A stretch of 64,000 nucleotides of DNA from NCBI GenBank assembly GCA_034506395.1, contig JAPDPQ010000003.1, positions 98,818 through 162,817 on the forward strand, read 5' to 3'. Numbering within the stretch: position 1 is the first letter of the stretch; each line of letters begins with the position of its first letter. Under the pieces are notes generated by a model. The model was not told the DNA's origin, ran no database searches, and was given only the letters and a program-made list of their open reading frames with translations. Both the position numbers and the translations under genes were made by a program. This DNA is from a candidate division KSB1 bacterium. GTDB lineage: Bacteria; Zhuqueibacterota; Zhuqueibacteria; Thermofontimicrobiales; Thermofontimicrobiaceae. Below, piece after piece: positions 8,593-17,810 of the stretch.

Positions 8593-9498
8593 ATGGAAAA
8601 ACTTGTCATCACTGGAGTAAATGGTTTATTGGGGCAGAAGCTCCTGGAACGATCGGTTTCTCATTATGAAGTCATGGGGATAGATCTTCATGAGGCACCG
8701 TTTCAGACCAAGGTCAAATTCACATATCGCCAGCTTGATCTGACCAAGCGTCGGCTGGTGAAACAAGCATTAGCCGAATTTCAGCCGCATTATCTGATCA
8801 ACACCGCTGCAATGACGGATGTCGATGGGTGCGAAACCCAAAAGGAACAATGTTGGAAGATCAACGTTGAGGCCATGGATCATATCATTCAGGCAGTCCG
8901 CAGGCTTGGGACCAAAATCGTCCATCTCTCGACTGATTATGTATTCGATGGCAAAAGCGGCCCATACGTGGAAACCGATACGCCCGAGCCGTTAGGATAT
9001 TATGGCAAATCCAAATTGGCCAGTGAAAACTTGCTGATCGCTTCGGGTTTGGAACACGCCATCGTCCGCACCATGGTGTTGTATGGTCATGGCATTCAGA
9101 CCCGTCCTAATTTTGTCACATGGGTAATTGAAAAATTGAACAAGGGAGAGACCGTTCAGGTCGTTACCGATCAGATCAGCAATCCCACTCTGGCAGATGA
9201 TCTCGCAGAAGCGATCTTACGGATCATTGAGCGCCGCAAATGGGATCTGTTTCACATTTGTGGCAGTGAATTGATCGACCGTTATCACTTCGCCCTGAAA
9301 ATCGCTGAGGTCTTTGATCTCAATCAAGAGCTCATCGAGCCGACCACCACCGCCAAACTCGGTCAGGCAGCGACACGACCCTTGAAGTCCGGTTTTATCA
9401 TCACCAAGGCCCAGACCGAACTGGGGATTCAGATGTCCGATGTTACAACTGGATTAAAGAAGCTGAAGAAACAATTGAAAAGGTTCTTGTTCTTTTAA
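8593..9498 (+). CDS. RmlD-like dTDP-4-dehydrorhamnose reductase family protein
   Basis: A 301-residue extended short-chain dehydrogenase. ITGVNGLLGQKLLE is the NAD(P)-binding GxxGxxG, INTAAMTDVDGCE is typical of RmlD, LSTDYVFDGKSGPYVETD precedes the catalytic YYGKSK (YxxxK), and the end has RPLKSGFIITKAQTELG. RmlD enzymes reduce dTDP-4-keto-rhamnose in the last step of dTDP-rhamnose synthesis. RmlA, B and C are not in the window, so a related role on another nucleotide sugar, or a methionine adenosyltransferase beta-like role, remains possible. Confidence 0.85.
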   Translation: MEKLVITGVNGLLGQKLLERSVSHYEVMGIDLHEAPFQTKVKFTYRQLDLTKRRLVKQALAEFQPHYLINTAAMTDVDGCETQKEQCWKINVEAMDHIIQAVRRLGTKIVHLSTDYVFDGKSGPYVETDTPEPLGYYGKSKLASENLLIASGLEHAIVRTMVLYGHGIQTRPNFVTWVIEKLNKGETVQVVTDQISNPTLADDLAEAILRIIERRKWDLFHICGSELIDRYHFALKIAEVFDLNQELIEPTTTAKLGQAATRPLKSGFIITKAQTELGIQMSDVTTGLKKLKKQLKRFLFF

Positions 9499-9692
9499 AT
9501 CCAGGTGATCAAAACAGAAATTGAACGCACCTGCATAAAAAAGTCGGTAGCCTCGGATCAGCAGAAGGTGGATCAAGTAAAGCCAATCAGTGGGATCAGC
9601 TCGGATTGACAGGAAAGAGCCCCGTCGTGCTGCCGATAGGCAATTTTAGATTGATGAATCTATCGAACCAAAACCAAGAGGCCGAATACTGA

Positions 9693-10409
9693 ATGAAAGC
9701 CATTGTTGTTATTCCCACCTATAACGAAGCTCAAAATATTGAAAATCTCATCGATCGAATTCTCTTTCAAGGGATCCGAGGCTTGGATATTTTGGTAGTT
9801 GATGATAACTCGCCCGATGGCACAGCCGAGATTGTCGAAAATATTGCCCGCTGCGAGTCCAACGTATTTTTATTGAAACGGCCTACCAAGGCTGGCTTGG
9901 GAACCGCCTATGTGGCTGGATTCAAATACGCATTGGAACATGGTTATGATTACATCTTCGAAATGGATGCCGATTTCTCTCACGATCCCGATGAAATCCC
10001 CAATTTTTTAGAAGCTATTAAAAACTATGATCTGGTGATCGGCTCGCGCTACAAGACTGGCGTCAATGTCATCAATTGGCCGATCACCCGCTTGGTGCTC
10101 AGTGTCGGTGCCAATAAGTACACGCAATGGATCACAGGACTTCCCATCAAAGATTGCACCGGGGGTTATAAGTGCTTCCGTCGGGAGGTCCTCGAAGCCA
10201 TCGATCTTGATCAGATTGCTTCAGATGGTTATTCGTTTCAAATCGAAATGAATTTCAAAGCATGGAAAAAGGGTTTCCGCATCACTGAGATCCCCATCGT
10301 ATTCACGGATCGCGAGGCGGGCAGCTCCAAGATGTCCAAAAAAATCATTCGTGAGGCGATCTGGATGGTGTGGAAATTGAAGATTCTGAGCCTGCTTGGC
10401 AAAATTTGA
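9693..10409 (+). CDS. Polyprenol-phosphate mannosyltransferase-like GT2
   Basis: The 238 residues match the soluble GT2 domain of dolichol/polyprenol-phosphate mannose synthase: VVIPTYNEAQNIE, VVDDNSPDGTAEIVE, the metal-binding EMDADFSHDPDEIP, VIGSRYKTG, DCTGGYKCFRREVLE, and the late VFTDREAGSSKMS. It lacks the C-terminal GtrA-like membrane domain found in some bacterial homologues and ends in an amphipathic stretch. It would transfer a hexose from GDP- or UDP-sugar to a polyprenyl phosphate at the inner membrane, supplying glycan or protein glycosylation. Confidence 0.9.
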   Translation: MKAIVVIPTYNEAQNIENLIDRILFQGIRGLDILVVDDNSPDGTAEIVENIARCESNVFLLKRPTKAGLGTAYVAGFKYALEHGYDYIFEMDADFSHDPDEIPNFLEAIKNYDLVIGSRYKTGVNVINWPITRLVLSVGANKYTQWITGLPIKDCTGGYKCFRREVLEAIDLDQIASDGYSFQIEMNFKAWKKGFRITEIPIVFTDREAGSSKMSKKIIREAIWMVWKLKILSLLGKI

Positions 10410-10447
10410 TCAAACTCGATCCTGGCCTAATTTTATTGCTCAAACGA

Positions 10448-10491
10448 TCACTAATCACTGACTACTGATTACTGACTACTGAACACTGAAT
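10448..10491 (+). repeat. Short degenerate tandem repeat
   Basis: Loose repetition of ACTGA(C/T)TACT units in the gap between the GT2 and SLC13 genes. It carries no frame or palindrome, and looks like a simple-sequence spacer. Confidence 0.4.
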
Positions 10492-10560
10492 AATCGTACG
10501 AATCGCCAAATCCCGATCATTTTTGTCCAGACCTGAAACCAAACTTACGGAGGTGGCAGA

Positions 10561-12114
10561 GTGACTCAGGGCCCTCCATACGAAGAAACTTCCGCCGTTA
10601 TTACCGAGGCGATCTCTGAAACCGAACAGCGGTTCGACCGCTGGCGTCGAACCATTAGCTTGTTTCTTGGCCCTGCGGTATTTATTCTTTTTTTGATCAT
10701 TCCGATGCCAGCTTTAACGGTGCAGGCCCATCGCCTCGCAGCGATCATCGCGCTGGTTCTCATTTATTGGGTCGGCGAAGCCCTGCCAATTCCAATTACC
10801 GCCCTTTTGGGTCCTGTCTTATGCATCATCTTGGGGATTGCCTCTCCAACCACGGTATTTGCCCCATTCTCTTCCCCCATCATATTTCTGTTTTTAGGGA
10901 GCTTTCTCTTGGCTCGGGGGATGATCGAGCAGCAGTTGGATCAGCGCATCGCCCTGAGCATTCTATCGTTGCGGTGGATTGGCAATCGCCCTTATCGATT
11001 GGTGATCGCCATCGCACTGATTCCTTCGCTGATCTCCATGTGGATCAGCGACAGTGCCACGACGGCCATGATCTACCCCATCCTGCTGGGTATTATCGGT
11101 GCGTTTGGTGCGCTTTCGCAGCACAGCGGGCAAAATTTGACCTCGGAGCGTTTCAACACGGGGCTGCTTTTGACCATTGCCTATGGGGCATTGATCGGCG
11201 GGATCGGTACCCCCATAGGCACGCCGCCAAATTTGATCGGTATTGGCATGCTCGATAAAATTTTGCACGTTCGAATTTATTTCTTTCAATGGATGATGCT
11301 GGCCATCCCCATCCTGATCGTCATGTGGCTTATCATGGTTCTGTTTATGATGTGGCGACACCCCCCAGCCATGAAGCGATTTCCCGGCCTAGAGGATTTT
11401 TTGCGACAGCAACAAAAGCAACAAGGCCCATGGACTCGAGGACAGCGAAACGCGCTCATCGCGTTTCTGGTCGCAGTGGTGCTCTGGATTGCTCCTGGCA
11501 TCATCGCCTCGGGATGGGGCACGGATTGCGCAGCGTTCAAATTTTGCGAACAACATCTGCCAGAGGGAATCGCTTCCATGGCCGCAGCGATCTTGCTGTT
11601 CATCCTCCCCGTCAATTGGCGCGAGCGGCGCTTCACCCTCACCTGGAGCCAAGCCGTGAAAATCGATTGGGGAACGATCCTGCTCTTCGGTGGCGGATTA
11701 TCGTTGGGCGGACTGATGTTCACCACCAATCTGGCTGATGTATTAGGAAAACAGCTCATCGCCTTTGGAGGTGCCACATCGCTGTGGTCTATCACCCTCA
11801 TTGCAATCATTTTAGCCCATATTATTACCGAGATGACCTCCAACACGGCCACGGCAAATATGTTAGTGCCCATCATGATTGCCGTAGCCCAAAGCGCAGG
11901 AGTGAGCGCCATCCCTCCAACGCTCGGGGTATGCCTCGGAGCCAGTATGGCTTTCATGTTACCGGTTTCCACCCCGTCCAACGCCATTGTCTATGGTTCA
12001 GGCAAAGTTCCGATCACGGCCATGCTCACTGCTGGGGTAATCCTTGATATCCTCAGCACGCTCGTGATCTTCTTAGGGCTGAGAATTTTGTGCCCTTTAC
12101 TGGATCTGATTTGA
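10561..12114 (+). CDS. SLC13/DASS family sodium- or anion-coupled carboxylate transporter
   Basis: A 517-residue multi-pass protein. Two internally related halves each carry the family's SNT-type signature: WISDSATTAMIYPI in the first half and EMTSNTATANMLVPI in the second. GGIGTPIGTPPNLIGIGML and ASMAFMLPVSTPSNAIVYGSG are the following conserved loops. Members import di- and tricarboxylates such as succinate and citrate, or sulfate. The GTG start is backed by a strong GGAGGTGG site at 10549-10556. A charged N-terminal extension of about 30 residues precedes the first membrane segment. The downstream methylmalonyl-CoA mutase gene makes a C4-dicarboxylate link attractive, but unproven. Confidence 0.9.
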   Translation: MTQGPPYEETSAVITEAISETEQRFDRWRRTISLFLGPAVFILFLIIPMPALTVQAHRLAAIIALVLIYWVGEALPIPITALLGPVLCIILGIASPTTVFAPFSSPIIFLFLGSFLLARGMIEQQLDQRIALSILSLRWIGNRPYRLVIAIALIPSLISMWISDSATTAMIYPILLGIIGAFGALSQHSGQNLTSERFNTGLLLTIAYGALIGGIGTPIGTPPNLIGIGMLDKILHVRIYFFQWMMLAIPILIVMWLIMVLFMMWRHPPAMKRFPGLEDFLRQQQKQQGPWTRGQRNALIAFLVAVVLWIAPGIIASGWGTDCAAFKFCEQHLPEGIASMAAAILLFILPVNWRERRFTLTWSQAVKIDWGTILLFGGGLSLGGLMFTTNLADVLGKQLIAFGGATSLWSITLIAIILAHIITEMTSNTATANMLVPIMIAVAQSAGVSAIPPTLGVCLGASMAFMLPVSTPSNAIVYGSGKVPITAMLTAGVILDILSTLVIFLGLRILCPLLDLI

Positions 12115-12367
12115 AATAATTCTCATCTTCAGACGATGTGCGGGAAAAATTTTTTTAGATCTGGTGAAACTATCATTCACAGCCCCAATTCGATCAATTG
12201 AGTGATAGATTTTCTTCAATCTGAACCTGTTGTCGCTAATATTCTCCACAAAAATATGATTGATTTTCGAAATGCAATTCGCTATTTTTGATCCTCACAG
12301 CAAGCGGTCGATCCAGCTTGGCAGCGGGATGCGATAATAGGCTGTGCAAATCGGGAAGGGGCAAGCT

Positions 12368-14047
12368 ATGGGTGATAAAAATCCTCTGGAAGAGATTCGA
12401 AATCAAAAACTGAACTGGGAAAATACTGTGGTCCAACCCACGCTGAATAAATTTGCAGAACGAAAAACCCAGTTTGTTACTGGATCATCGGATCCGATCG
12501 ATCGATTGTACACTCCAGTCGATATCGGAAATTTCGATTATTTGCGCGATCTGGGTTTTCCGGGCCAATATCCATTCACACGAGGGGTTCAGCCCACCAT
12601 GTATCGCGGCAAATTGTGGACGATGCGCCAATATGCTGGCTTCGGCACAGCAGAGGAATCGAACCGCCGATACAAATATCTGCTTTCCCAGGGGCAAACT
12701 GGCTTATCTGTTGCATTTGATCTGCCGACCCAAATCGGCTATGACTCGGACAATCCGATTTGCGCTGGCGAAGTGGGTAAGGTCGGTGTGGCGATTGACA
12801 CCTTGGAGGACATGGAAACGCTATTCGCAGGCATCCCGCTGGACAAAGTTTCCACTTCGATGACGATCAATGCCCCAGCCGCAGTACTATTGGCAATGTA
12901 TATCGTTGTGGCTGAGCGACAGGGGGTGGCCGCCAGCCAGCTATCAGGAACGATCCAGAACGATATTTTGAAAGAATACGTAGCCCGCGGAACCTATATT
13001 TTTCCCCCTCGGCCTTCGATGCGACTCATTACCGATATCTTTTCTTATTGTTCGAAACACCTTCCAAAGTGGAACATGATCAGCATCTCAGGCTATCATA
13101 TTCGGGAAGCCGGAGCCACCGCCGCCCAGGAGATCGGGTTCACATTAGCCAATGCCATCGCCTATGTCCAGGCTGCGATTGATGCAGGATTATCAGTGGA
13201 TGACTTTGCAGGGAGATTATCGTTTTTTTTCAATGCCCACAATGATCTATTGGAAGAGATCGCCAAATTTCGAGCGGCTCGACGTCTTTGGGCGAAAATC
13301 ATGAAGCATCGATTTGGCGCCAAAGAAGAGAAATCCATGATGCTGCGCTTTCATACCCAGACTGCTGGTTCAACATTGACGGCACAGCAACCGATGAACA
13401 ACATCATTCGCGTTACTATTCAGACCTTGGCCGCTGTCCTTGGCGGAACACAAAGCCTCCATACCAATAGCTATGATGAGGCACTGGCTTTGCCCTCAGA
13501 ACAATCTGTGGAAATAGCGCTCCGCACGCAACAGATCGTCGCTTACGAATCCGGCGTCGCCGAGACCATTGATCCCTTGGCTGGCTCCTATTACATCGAA
13601 GCCAAAACCAATGCGCTCGAATCAGCGGCCCAAAAATATATCGATGCGATCGATGCCATGGGCGGCGTAATTCCAGCCATCGAAAAGGGATACATCCAGC
13701 AAGAGATCCAGCGTTCCGCCTATCGGTATTTAAAAGAGCTGGAACAATCCGAACGGATCGTTGTAGGGGTTAACAAGTTCAAAACTGAAAAGCAATACCG
13801 GCCTGAGCTGCTGAAAGTTGATATGGCGATTCAACAACAACAGGTTGATCGCCTCATCCAGGTGAAACGCCAGCGCAATGCCGCAGCCGTCGCACAATCG
13901 TTACAGCATCTCAAAGCGGTGGCTCATAGTAATGGCAATCTTATGCCAGCAATTATCGAGGCAGTGAGGGTCTACGCAACCATCGGCGAGATCTGTGATG
14001 TCTTGCGAAGCGTGTTTGGAGAATATAAAGAAACGGTTGTCATGTAA
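12368..14047 (+). CDS. Methylmalonyl-CoA mutase large (catalytic) subunit, acyl-CoA mutase family
   Basis: About 559 residues, corresponding to the TIM-barrel catalytic chain only. [20 protein letters not shown] is the CoA-substrate loop with the conserved tyrosine; [52 protein letters not shown] and [19 protein letters not shown] follow. The cobalamin-binding domain (DxHxxG) is absent, as in species that use a separate small subunit; no such subunit is next to it. It interconverts methylmalonyl-CoA and succinyl-CoA using adenosylcobalamin. ATG 12368 is chosen over GTG 12344 because of the GGGAAGGGG site at 12353-12361. Epimerase lies two genes downstream. Confidence 0.93.
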   Translation: MGDKNPLEEIRNQKLNWENTVVQPTLNKFAERKTQFVTGSSDPIDRLYTPVDIGNFDYLRDLGFPGQYPFTRGVQPTMYRGKLWTMRQYAGFGTAEESNRRYKYLLSQGQTGLSVAFDLPTQIGYDSDNPICAGEVGKVGVAIDTLEDMETLFAGIPLDKVSTSMTINAPAAVLLAMYIVVAERQGVAASQLSGTIQNDILKEYVARGTYIFPPRPSMRLITDIFSYCSKHLPKWNMISISGYHIREAGATAAQEIGFTLANAIAYVQAAIDAGLSVDDFAGRLSFFFNAHNDLLEEIAKFRAARRLWAKIMKHRFGAKEEKSMMLRFHTQTAGSTLTAQQPMNNIIRVTIQTLAAVLGGTQSLHTNSYDEALALPSEQSVEIALRTQQIVAYESGVAETIDPLAGSYYIEAKTNALESAAQKYIDAIDAMGGVIPAIEKGYIQQEIQRSAYRYLKELEQSERIVVGVNKFKTEKQYRPELLKVDMAIQQQQVDRLIQVKRQRNAAAVAQSLQHLKAVAHSNGNLMPAIIEAVRVYATIGEICDVLRSVFGEYKETVVM

Positions 14048-14081
14048 AGATGAATTATCGGCCATGAGTAACCAGTCTTAA

Positions 14082-14109
14082 ATCGCTTGTACAGGTTCGA
14101 ACAAGCGAT
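14082..14109 (+). other. Nine-base-pair hairpin between mutase and Wzi-like genes
   Basis: ATCGCTTGT (14082-14090) and ACAAGCGAT (14101-14109) are perfect inverted arms around a ten-base loop. No T-run follows, so it is not a canonical intrinsic terminator. It could stabilise the 3' end of the mutase transcript or bind a regulator. Confidence 0.4.
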
Positions 14110-14179
14110 GAGAATGCTGGGTATCTTGGACCGCTAACAATTTTTAGAAGTCGAAGATTAAGAGAAGGAACAAACAAAA

Positions 14180-15757
14180 GTGATTCGTCCAAAACAAATT
14201 GGAGTTATCATCTTTCTACTCTTGATTGCCGGCCACTTAGCAATGGGACAATCGGTTAATGTGCCGCTGGAACACTGGTGTTATCAATTCTTAGAACGAA
14301 TGGAAGCCAAGGGATTGTTCGAGTCGACAAGCATTCGGGCGCTGCCGCTATCACGGATGGAATTGGCGAAAATTTTGGCCCAAATTGAAGGAAGAGCGCA
14401 ACACTCACGATACAGCTTAACGACTACAGAGCGAGATCAACTGGAGCAACTCAAAGGAGAATTCCATGAAGAACTAACAGCCCTGGATGTCAAATTCAAT
14501 CCTGGCCTAAAGGAGCGGCATCTGGTATCCTGGTCAGAGCATGATTACACCATCCATGCGGATTTTGATTTTGGTTTTCGATTAGATGTCAACCGCGGGG
14601 ATCAATATCCGAAAGCCGAGCGGACCTCTCATACCACATTGGGAGGCGTTCTCAGGGGACAATTGAAGAACAGCCTGGGCTTTCATGTCTTCGTGCGCAA
14701 TACGATCCATCGCGGATTGGAGTCTGTTGAACGGAACTTCGATCCCTCCCGAGGCACACCGATCAATTATGCGGGCAAGAATGCATACACCGATGAAGCC
14801 ATCGCATATTTGGTCTGGAAACTTCCCTGGTTCCAATTGCAGATCGGCCGTGATCGCGCCAAATGGGGACCGGGTTATCATGGCAGCCTGATGCTCTCGG
14901 CTCAGAATCCGCTGTTCGATATTATCAAGTTGACTGCCCAATATCGCAGATTCAATTTCACCAGTCTTCATGCCCATCTAAATAGCAGCCTGGGGAAAAA
15001 ATACCTGGCTGCCCATCGACTCGAGATCCAAGTCACCCCCTGGCTCCTGCTGGCTGGCAGCGAGGCGGTTGTCTATGGCAATCGGGGCATCGAGTTCCAA
15101 TATTTGAATCCGCTCATGCCCTATCATGTGGCCGAACATCATCTCGGCGATCGCGATAACAACACCATTGGCTTCGATGTCACGATGTTTCCAGTCCGCA
15201 CGCTGAAAACTTATTTTGAGCTGTTCATCGATGATTATACCCTGTCGCGAAGCGTTTTCCTATATTACGGGAACAAGTTCGCCTTTCTGGCTGGTGGCCT
15301 ATGGCTCGATCCTCTGGGGCTTACCAATAGCGACCTTCGCATCGAATACGCGCGCGTGGAGCCGTTCGTCTACACCCATGAGCGTCCGATCAATATCTAT
15401 CAAAATTACAACCAATGCATGGGCCATTGGCTCGGACCGAATGCGGACGACTGGTTTTTTGAGACAAATTATAGCCCCAATCGCGATCTGCGATTCAGCG
15501 GCTCGATCGACCTGATTCGCAAAGGTGCTGGTCAATTGACGCGACCCTGGGATATTCCAGATGGCACGCGAAAACGTTTCTTATCTGGAGTGGTAGAGAA
15601 ACGACAGATCTTTGGTTTAAAGGTGACCGACCAGATCTTTCGCGATGCCTTTCTCTCACTTAATGCCTATTGGATCAATTCACAAAATCTCCAGCAGATC
15701 AAAGGAAAAAATGCGCTCGATCGCCAAATTAACTTCACTTTGTTAATAAACTATTGA
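14180..15757 (+). CDS. Outer-membrane beta-barrel protein, capsule-assembly Wzi-like
   Basis: A 525-residue exported protein. The first about 23 residues (GVIIFLLLIAGHLAMGQ) form a signal peptide. An N-terminal helical part (about 25-115) precedes a long region of alternating aromatic/hydrophobic strands ending in an outer-membrane-like NFTLLINY. The stretches LQIGRDRAKWGPGYHGSLMLS and IEFQYLNPLMPYHVAEHH recall the Wzi family, whose founding member is a lectin holding capsule at the cell surface. The start is GTG at 14180 with an AGAAGGA site. It sits between two methylmalonyl-CoA pathway genes without an obvious functional link. Confidence 0.75.
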   Translation: MIRPKQIGVIIFLLLIAGHLAMGQSVNVPLEHWCYQFLERMEAKGLFESTSIRALPLSRMELAKILAQIEGRAQHSRYSLTTTERDQLEQLKGEFHEELTALDVKFNPGLKERHLVSWSEHDYTIHADFDFGFRLDVNRGDQYPKAERTSHTTLGGVLRGQLKNSLGFHVFVRNTIHRGLESVERNFDPSRGTPINYAGKNAYTDEAIAYLVWKLPWFQLQIGRDRAKWGPGYHGSLMLSAQNPLFDIIKLTAQYRRFNFTSLHAHLNSSLGKKYLAAHRLEIQVTPWLLLAGSEAVVYGNRGIEFQYLNPLMPYHVAEHHLGDRDNNTIGFDVTMFPVRTLKTYFELFIDDYTLSRSVFLYYGNKFAFLAGGLWLDPLGLTNSDLRIEYARVEPFVYTHERPINIYQNYNQCMGHWLGPNADDWFFETNYSPNRDLRFSGSIDLIRKGAGQLTRPWDIPDGTRKRFLSGVVEKRQIFGLKVTDQIFRDAFLSLNAYWINSQNLQQIKGKNALDRQINFTLLINY

Positions 15758-16002
15758 TACCGTTCACGAGCGTTGCTTTGAGCGGACAAAGGGGTAGTTA
15801 AAATCGATATAGCTGAGGTAACTAATCTTTCAGATTGATCGAATAATCACCGTACCAAACTTTTTTTCGAGGGTCAGCCCGCAGCTCCTATCCTCTTGGA
15901 AAAATCACAAACCATGAGTCCCTTTGCGCTTTTTAAAGCCAAAGCGATTTACTAATTTGCTTTTTTCGGAACTGAGCAATTTTAGATTAGGAGATTACCA
16001 AT

Positions 16003-16401
16003 ATGATTAAACAGATCGATCATCTCGGAATTGCTGTGAAAGATTTGGATCGACAAATTAAATTTTATTCGGATATATTTGGCATGAAATTTTTGGGCAT
16101 CGAAGAAGTCCCAGATCAAAAAGTCCGGGTGGGAATTTTCAGATTGGGTGAGCTACGGATTGAATTGTTGGAGCCGACTTCAGAAGATAGCCCCATTGCG
16201 AAATTTTTGTCTCAACGGGGCGAAGGATTCCACCATATCGCTTATCAAGTCGATAACTTAGCTGAAGATTTGAAACGTCTCTCGGAACGTGGGATTCAGC
16301 TTATCGATCAAACGCCTAAAATTGGAGCTGTCGGTCATCAAATCGCATTCCTCCATCCCCGTTCGACGTTTGGCATTCTCACCGAACTATGTCAGATCTG
16401 A
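16003..16401 (+). CDS. mce: Methylmalonyl-CoA epimerase
   Basis: The 132 residues match the vicinal-oxygen-chelate fold epimerase: IDHLGIAVKDLDRQIKFYSDIFG, VGIFRLGELRIELLEPTSEDS, RGEGFHHIAYQVDN and the final ILTELCQ. Metal ligands are visible as His in DHLG, Glu in ELLEP, His in GFHHIAY and Glu in TELC. It racemises (S)- and (R)-methylmalonyl-CoA, the partner reaction to the mutase encoded at 12368. An AGGAG site lies nine bases upstream of the ATG. Together they support propionate formation or breakdown. Confidence 0.93.
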   Translation: MIKQIDHLGIAVKDLDRQIKFYSDIFGMKFLGIEEVPDQKVRVGIFRLGELRIELLEPTSEDSPIAKFLSQRGEGFHHIAYQVDNLAEDLKRLSERGIQLIDQTPKIGAVGHQIAFLHPRSTFGILTELCQI

Positions 16402-16646
16402 AATCAAAAAGCGCAAATCGAGAAAAATTCATTATCGAGGATTTCCCGCATTTTCTCTCAGGTTCCTTGTGTTGGGCAGTTTCTTAACCAAGCAGTGATT
16501 CACAATAACTCGCAGACGCCAACCGCTCGATTTCAAAATTGTCACCGATGATTTTTTAGGCCAATGATATTGATCATCAACCAAATTCGCAATGGCATAT
16601 TATCAATTGGCGCAATCTATAACCAATTAGGCTAACGTTTGGTCGC

Positions 16647-17240
16647 TCACTTTGGCGAAGCTTTCGAAGCATCGCTATCGTTGCAGTTCCCTTTTCGTTT
16701 CATGAATTCCTCTAATGTCATTTTTTTCTCCCAACATTTCTGGTCGATATAATCCAGAATATAGCCAAATTGCTCGGCGGGAATATATCCCGGCAACACC
16801 GTGATCACCTCATGTTGCGGAGAAATGAACGCCAGAGATGGGAAACCCGTTACTTGAAACGCGCGGGTGAGCTCAATGTGATTGAATGTATGTCCCTTGA
16901 AAGTTACTTTCTGATTTGGATCTTCCGCATTGATCCTCACTGTCACAAATCGATCGCTCAATTTTCGAGCAACGTCAGGATGATTGAACGTCTTTTCGTC
17001 CATCACTTTGCACCAATGACACCAGTCAGTGTAAAAATCAACGATCATATTCTTATTTTCTTTGGCTGCTTTCTCCAATCCCTGATTAAAGCTAATGGTG
17101 AAATTCCGATGTTCCACTTGCTTACCTTGCGAAGGTGGCGTCGACTTCTTGTTTTGTGCTATGGATTCATTGGTGGCATCGGAGCAACTCAAAATGAGCA
17201 GCGCAAAGATTGCAAATAATAAGCTCAATTTTCTATTCAT
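16647..17240 (-). CDS. Thioredoxin-like lipoprotein with WCHWC active site
   Basis: About 197 residues. The N-terminus MNRKLSLLFAIFALLILSCS is a lipoprotein signal with a lipobox-type cysteine at residue 19. A thioredoxin-fold domain follows, with FYTDWCHWCKVMD as the CXXC active site (about residues 72-84) and FQVTGFPSLAFI as the cis-proline loop. WCHWC resembles DUF255/SoxW-type disulfide reductases more than classical WCGPC thioredoxin. ATG 17240 is chosen because GGAGG lies six bases upstream. It is predicted to act in the periplasm, at the end of a - strand run of small thiol/metal proteins. Confidence 0.85.
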   Translation of the reverse strand: MNRKLSLLFAIFALLILSCSDATNESIAQNKKSTPPSQGKQVEHRNFTISFNQGLEKAAKENKNMIVDFYTDWCHWCKVMDEKTFNHPDVARKLSDRFVTVRINAEDPNQKVTFKGHTFNHIELTRAFQVTGFPSLAFISPQHEVITVLPGYIPAEQFGYILDYIDQKCWEKKMTLEEFMKRKGNCNDSDASKASPK

Positions 17241-17423
17241 AGTGATCCTCCACATGTTCAATAAGATTAAATGGGAGCAAATTTCAAAATGCTATTATTA
17301 AACGATCCGCTAAAAAAATAAATCAGCTTCATTTTTTTGCTATTGCATTGACTAAAAATACCATTCTGAAATAAAATGACAAAGAAGTGCTCGCAAAGCC
17401 TCCGGCTATTGCAATTATGATGC

Positions 17424-17630
17424 TCAGGAAAACGGTCCAGATGAACTACATCCTGTCGCGCCTGATGAATGACCACCTATTGTTCCGCTGGTACCAAAGG
17501 CTGAGAAAATGCGCTGCGGATTTGGCTCCCCGCAGACAGGACAAATAAGCCCTTCTGAACTCCCTCCAATGGATTGAAAAACATCAAAAATCTTTTCGCA
17601 CTTTTTGCACTTGTACTCATAAATTGGCAT
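17424..17630 (-). CDS. FmdB-family zinc-ribbon protein
   Basis: The 68-residue protein begins MPIYEYKCKKCEKIFDVFQS, the signature of FmdB-type putative regulators. Two CXXC pairs (CKKC near residue 8, CPVC near residue 31) form a zinc ribbon, followed by a glycine/serine-rich tail containing one more cysteine. The role of the family is unclear: some members sit near formamidase genes, but most are of unknown function. The site GAGGGAAG supports the start. It lies 12 bases after the end of the UGA-interrupted frame at 17643-17810, so the genes are probably cotranscribed. Confidence 0.88.
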   Translation of the reverse strand: MPIYEYKCKKCEKIFDVFQSIGGSSEGLICPVCGEPNPQRIFSAFGTSGTIGGHSSGATGCSSSGPFS

Positions 17631-17642
17631 CTCAACTTCCCT

Positions 17643-17810
17643 CTAATTTTCCATTTCATTTCCTTTATTATGCTTCAATTCCTTGTCATGACGATCAGAC
17701 TGAAAGTCACAGGCATTGGACATTCAGGTCGGAATGCCAAGCCGCGGCAGAACAAATCGCATCAACAAAAAGTATGCAGCAATAAATAGAAGCGGAGTAA
17801 TAATATCCAT
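17643..17810 (-). CDS. Small membrane protein with an in-frame UGA; candidate selenoprotein
   Basis: An ATG at 17810 follows directly on the TGA stop of the DUF6132-type gene, with a GGAGAG ribosome site four bases upstream. It encodes 28 residues: a membrane segment (TPLLFIAAYFLLMRFVLP) followed by RLGIPT. The next codon is TGA (17724-17726). If this is read as selenocysteine, the frame continues 26 codons, giving UMSNACDFQ and a polar tail, and stops at TAG 17643-17645. U-x4-C would then match the C-x4-C (CRTGTC) that follows the membrane segment of the upstream neighbour. A hairpin lies about 24 bases after the TGA. If read as a stop, this is a 28-residue membrane peptide. No family was recognised with certainty. 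Confidence 0.42.
17685..17700 (-). promoter_or_regulatory. Possible SECIS-like hairpin after the in-frame UGA
   Basis: On the - strand GTCTGA and TCA-T-GAC pair (six base pairs with one bulged T) around a three-base TCG loop, beginning 23 bases after the TGA at 17724-17726. Bacterial SECIS elements lie at about this distance and carry a guanine in the apical loop. The stem is short and the loop guanine is in third position, so the fit is only partial. Confidence 0.25.

Noticed and set aside
14091..14100. GGTTCGA resembling a tRNA T-loop
   Set aside because: No cloverleaf can be drawn around it; it is the loop of the hairpin at 14082-14109.
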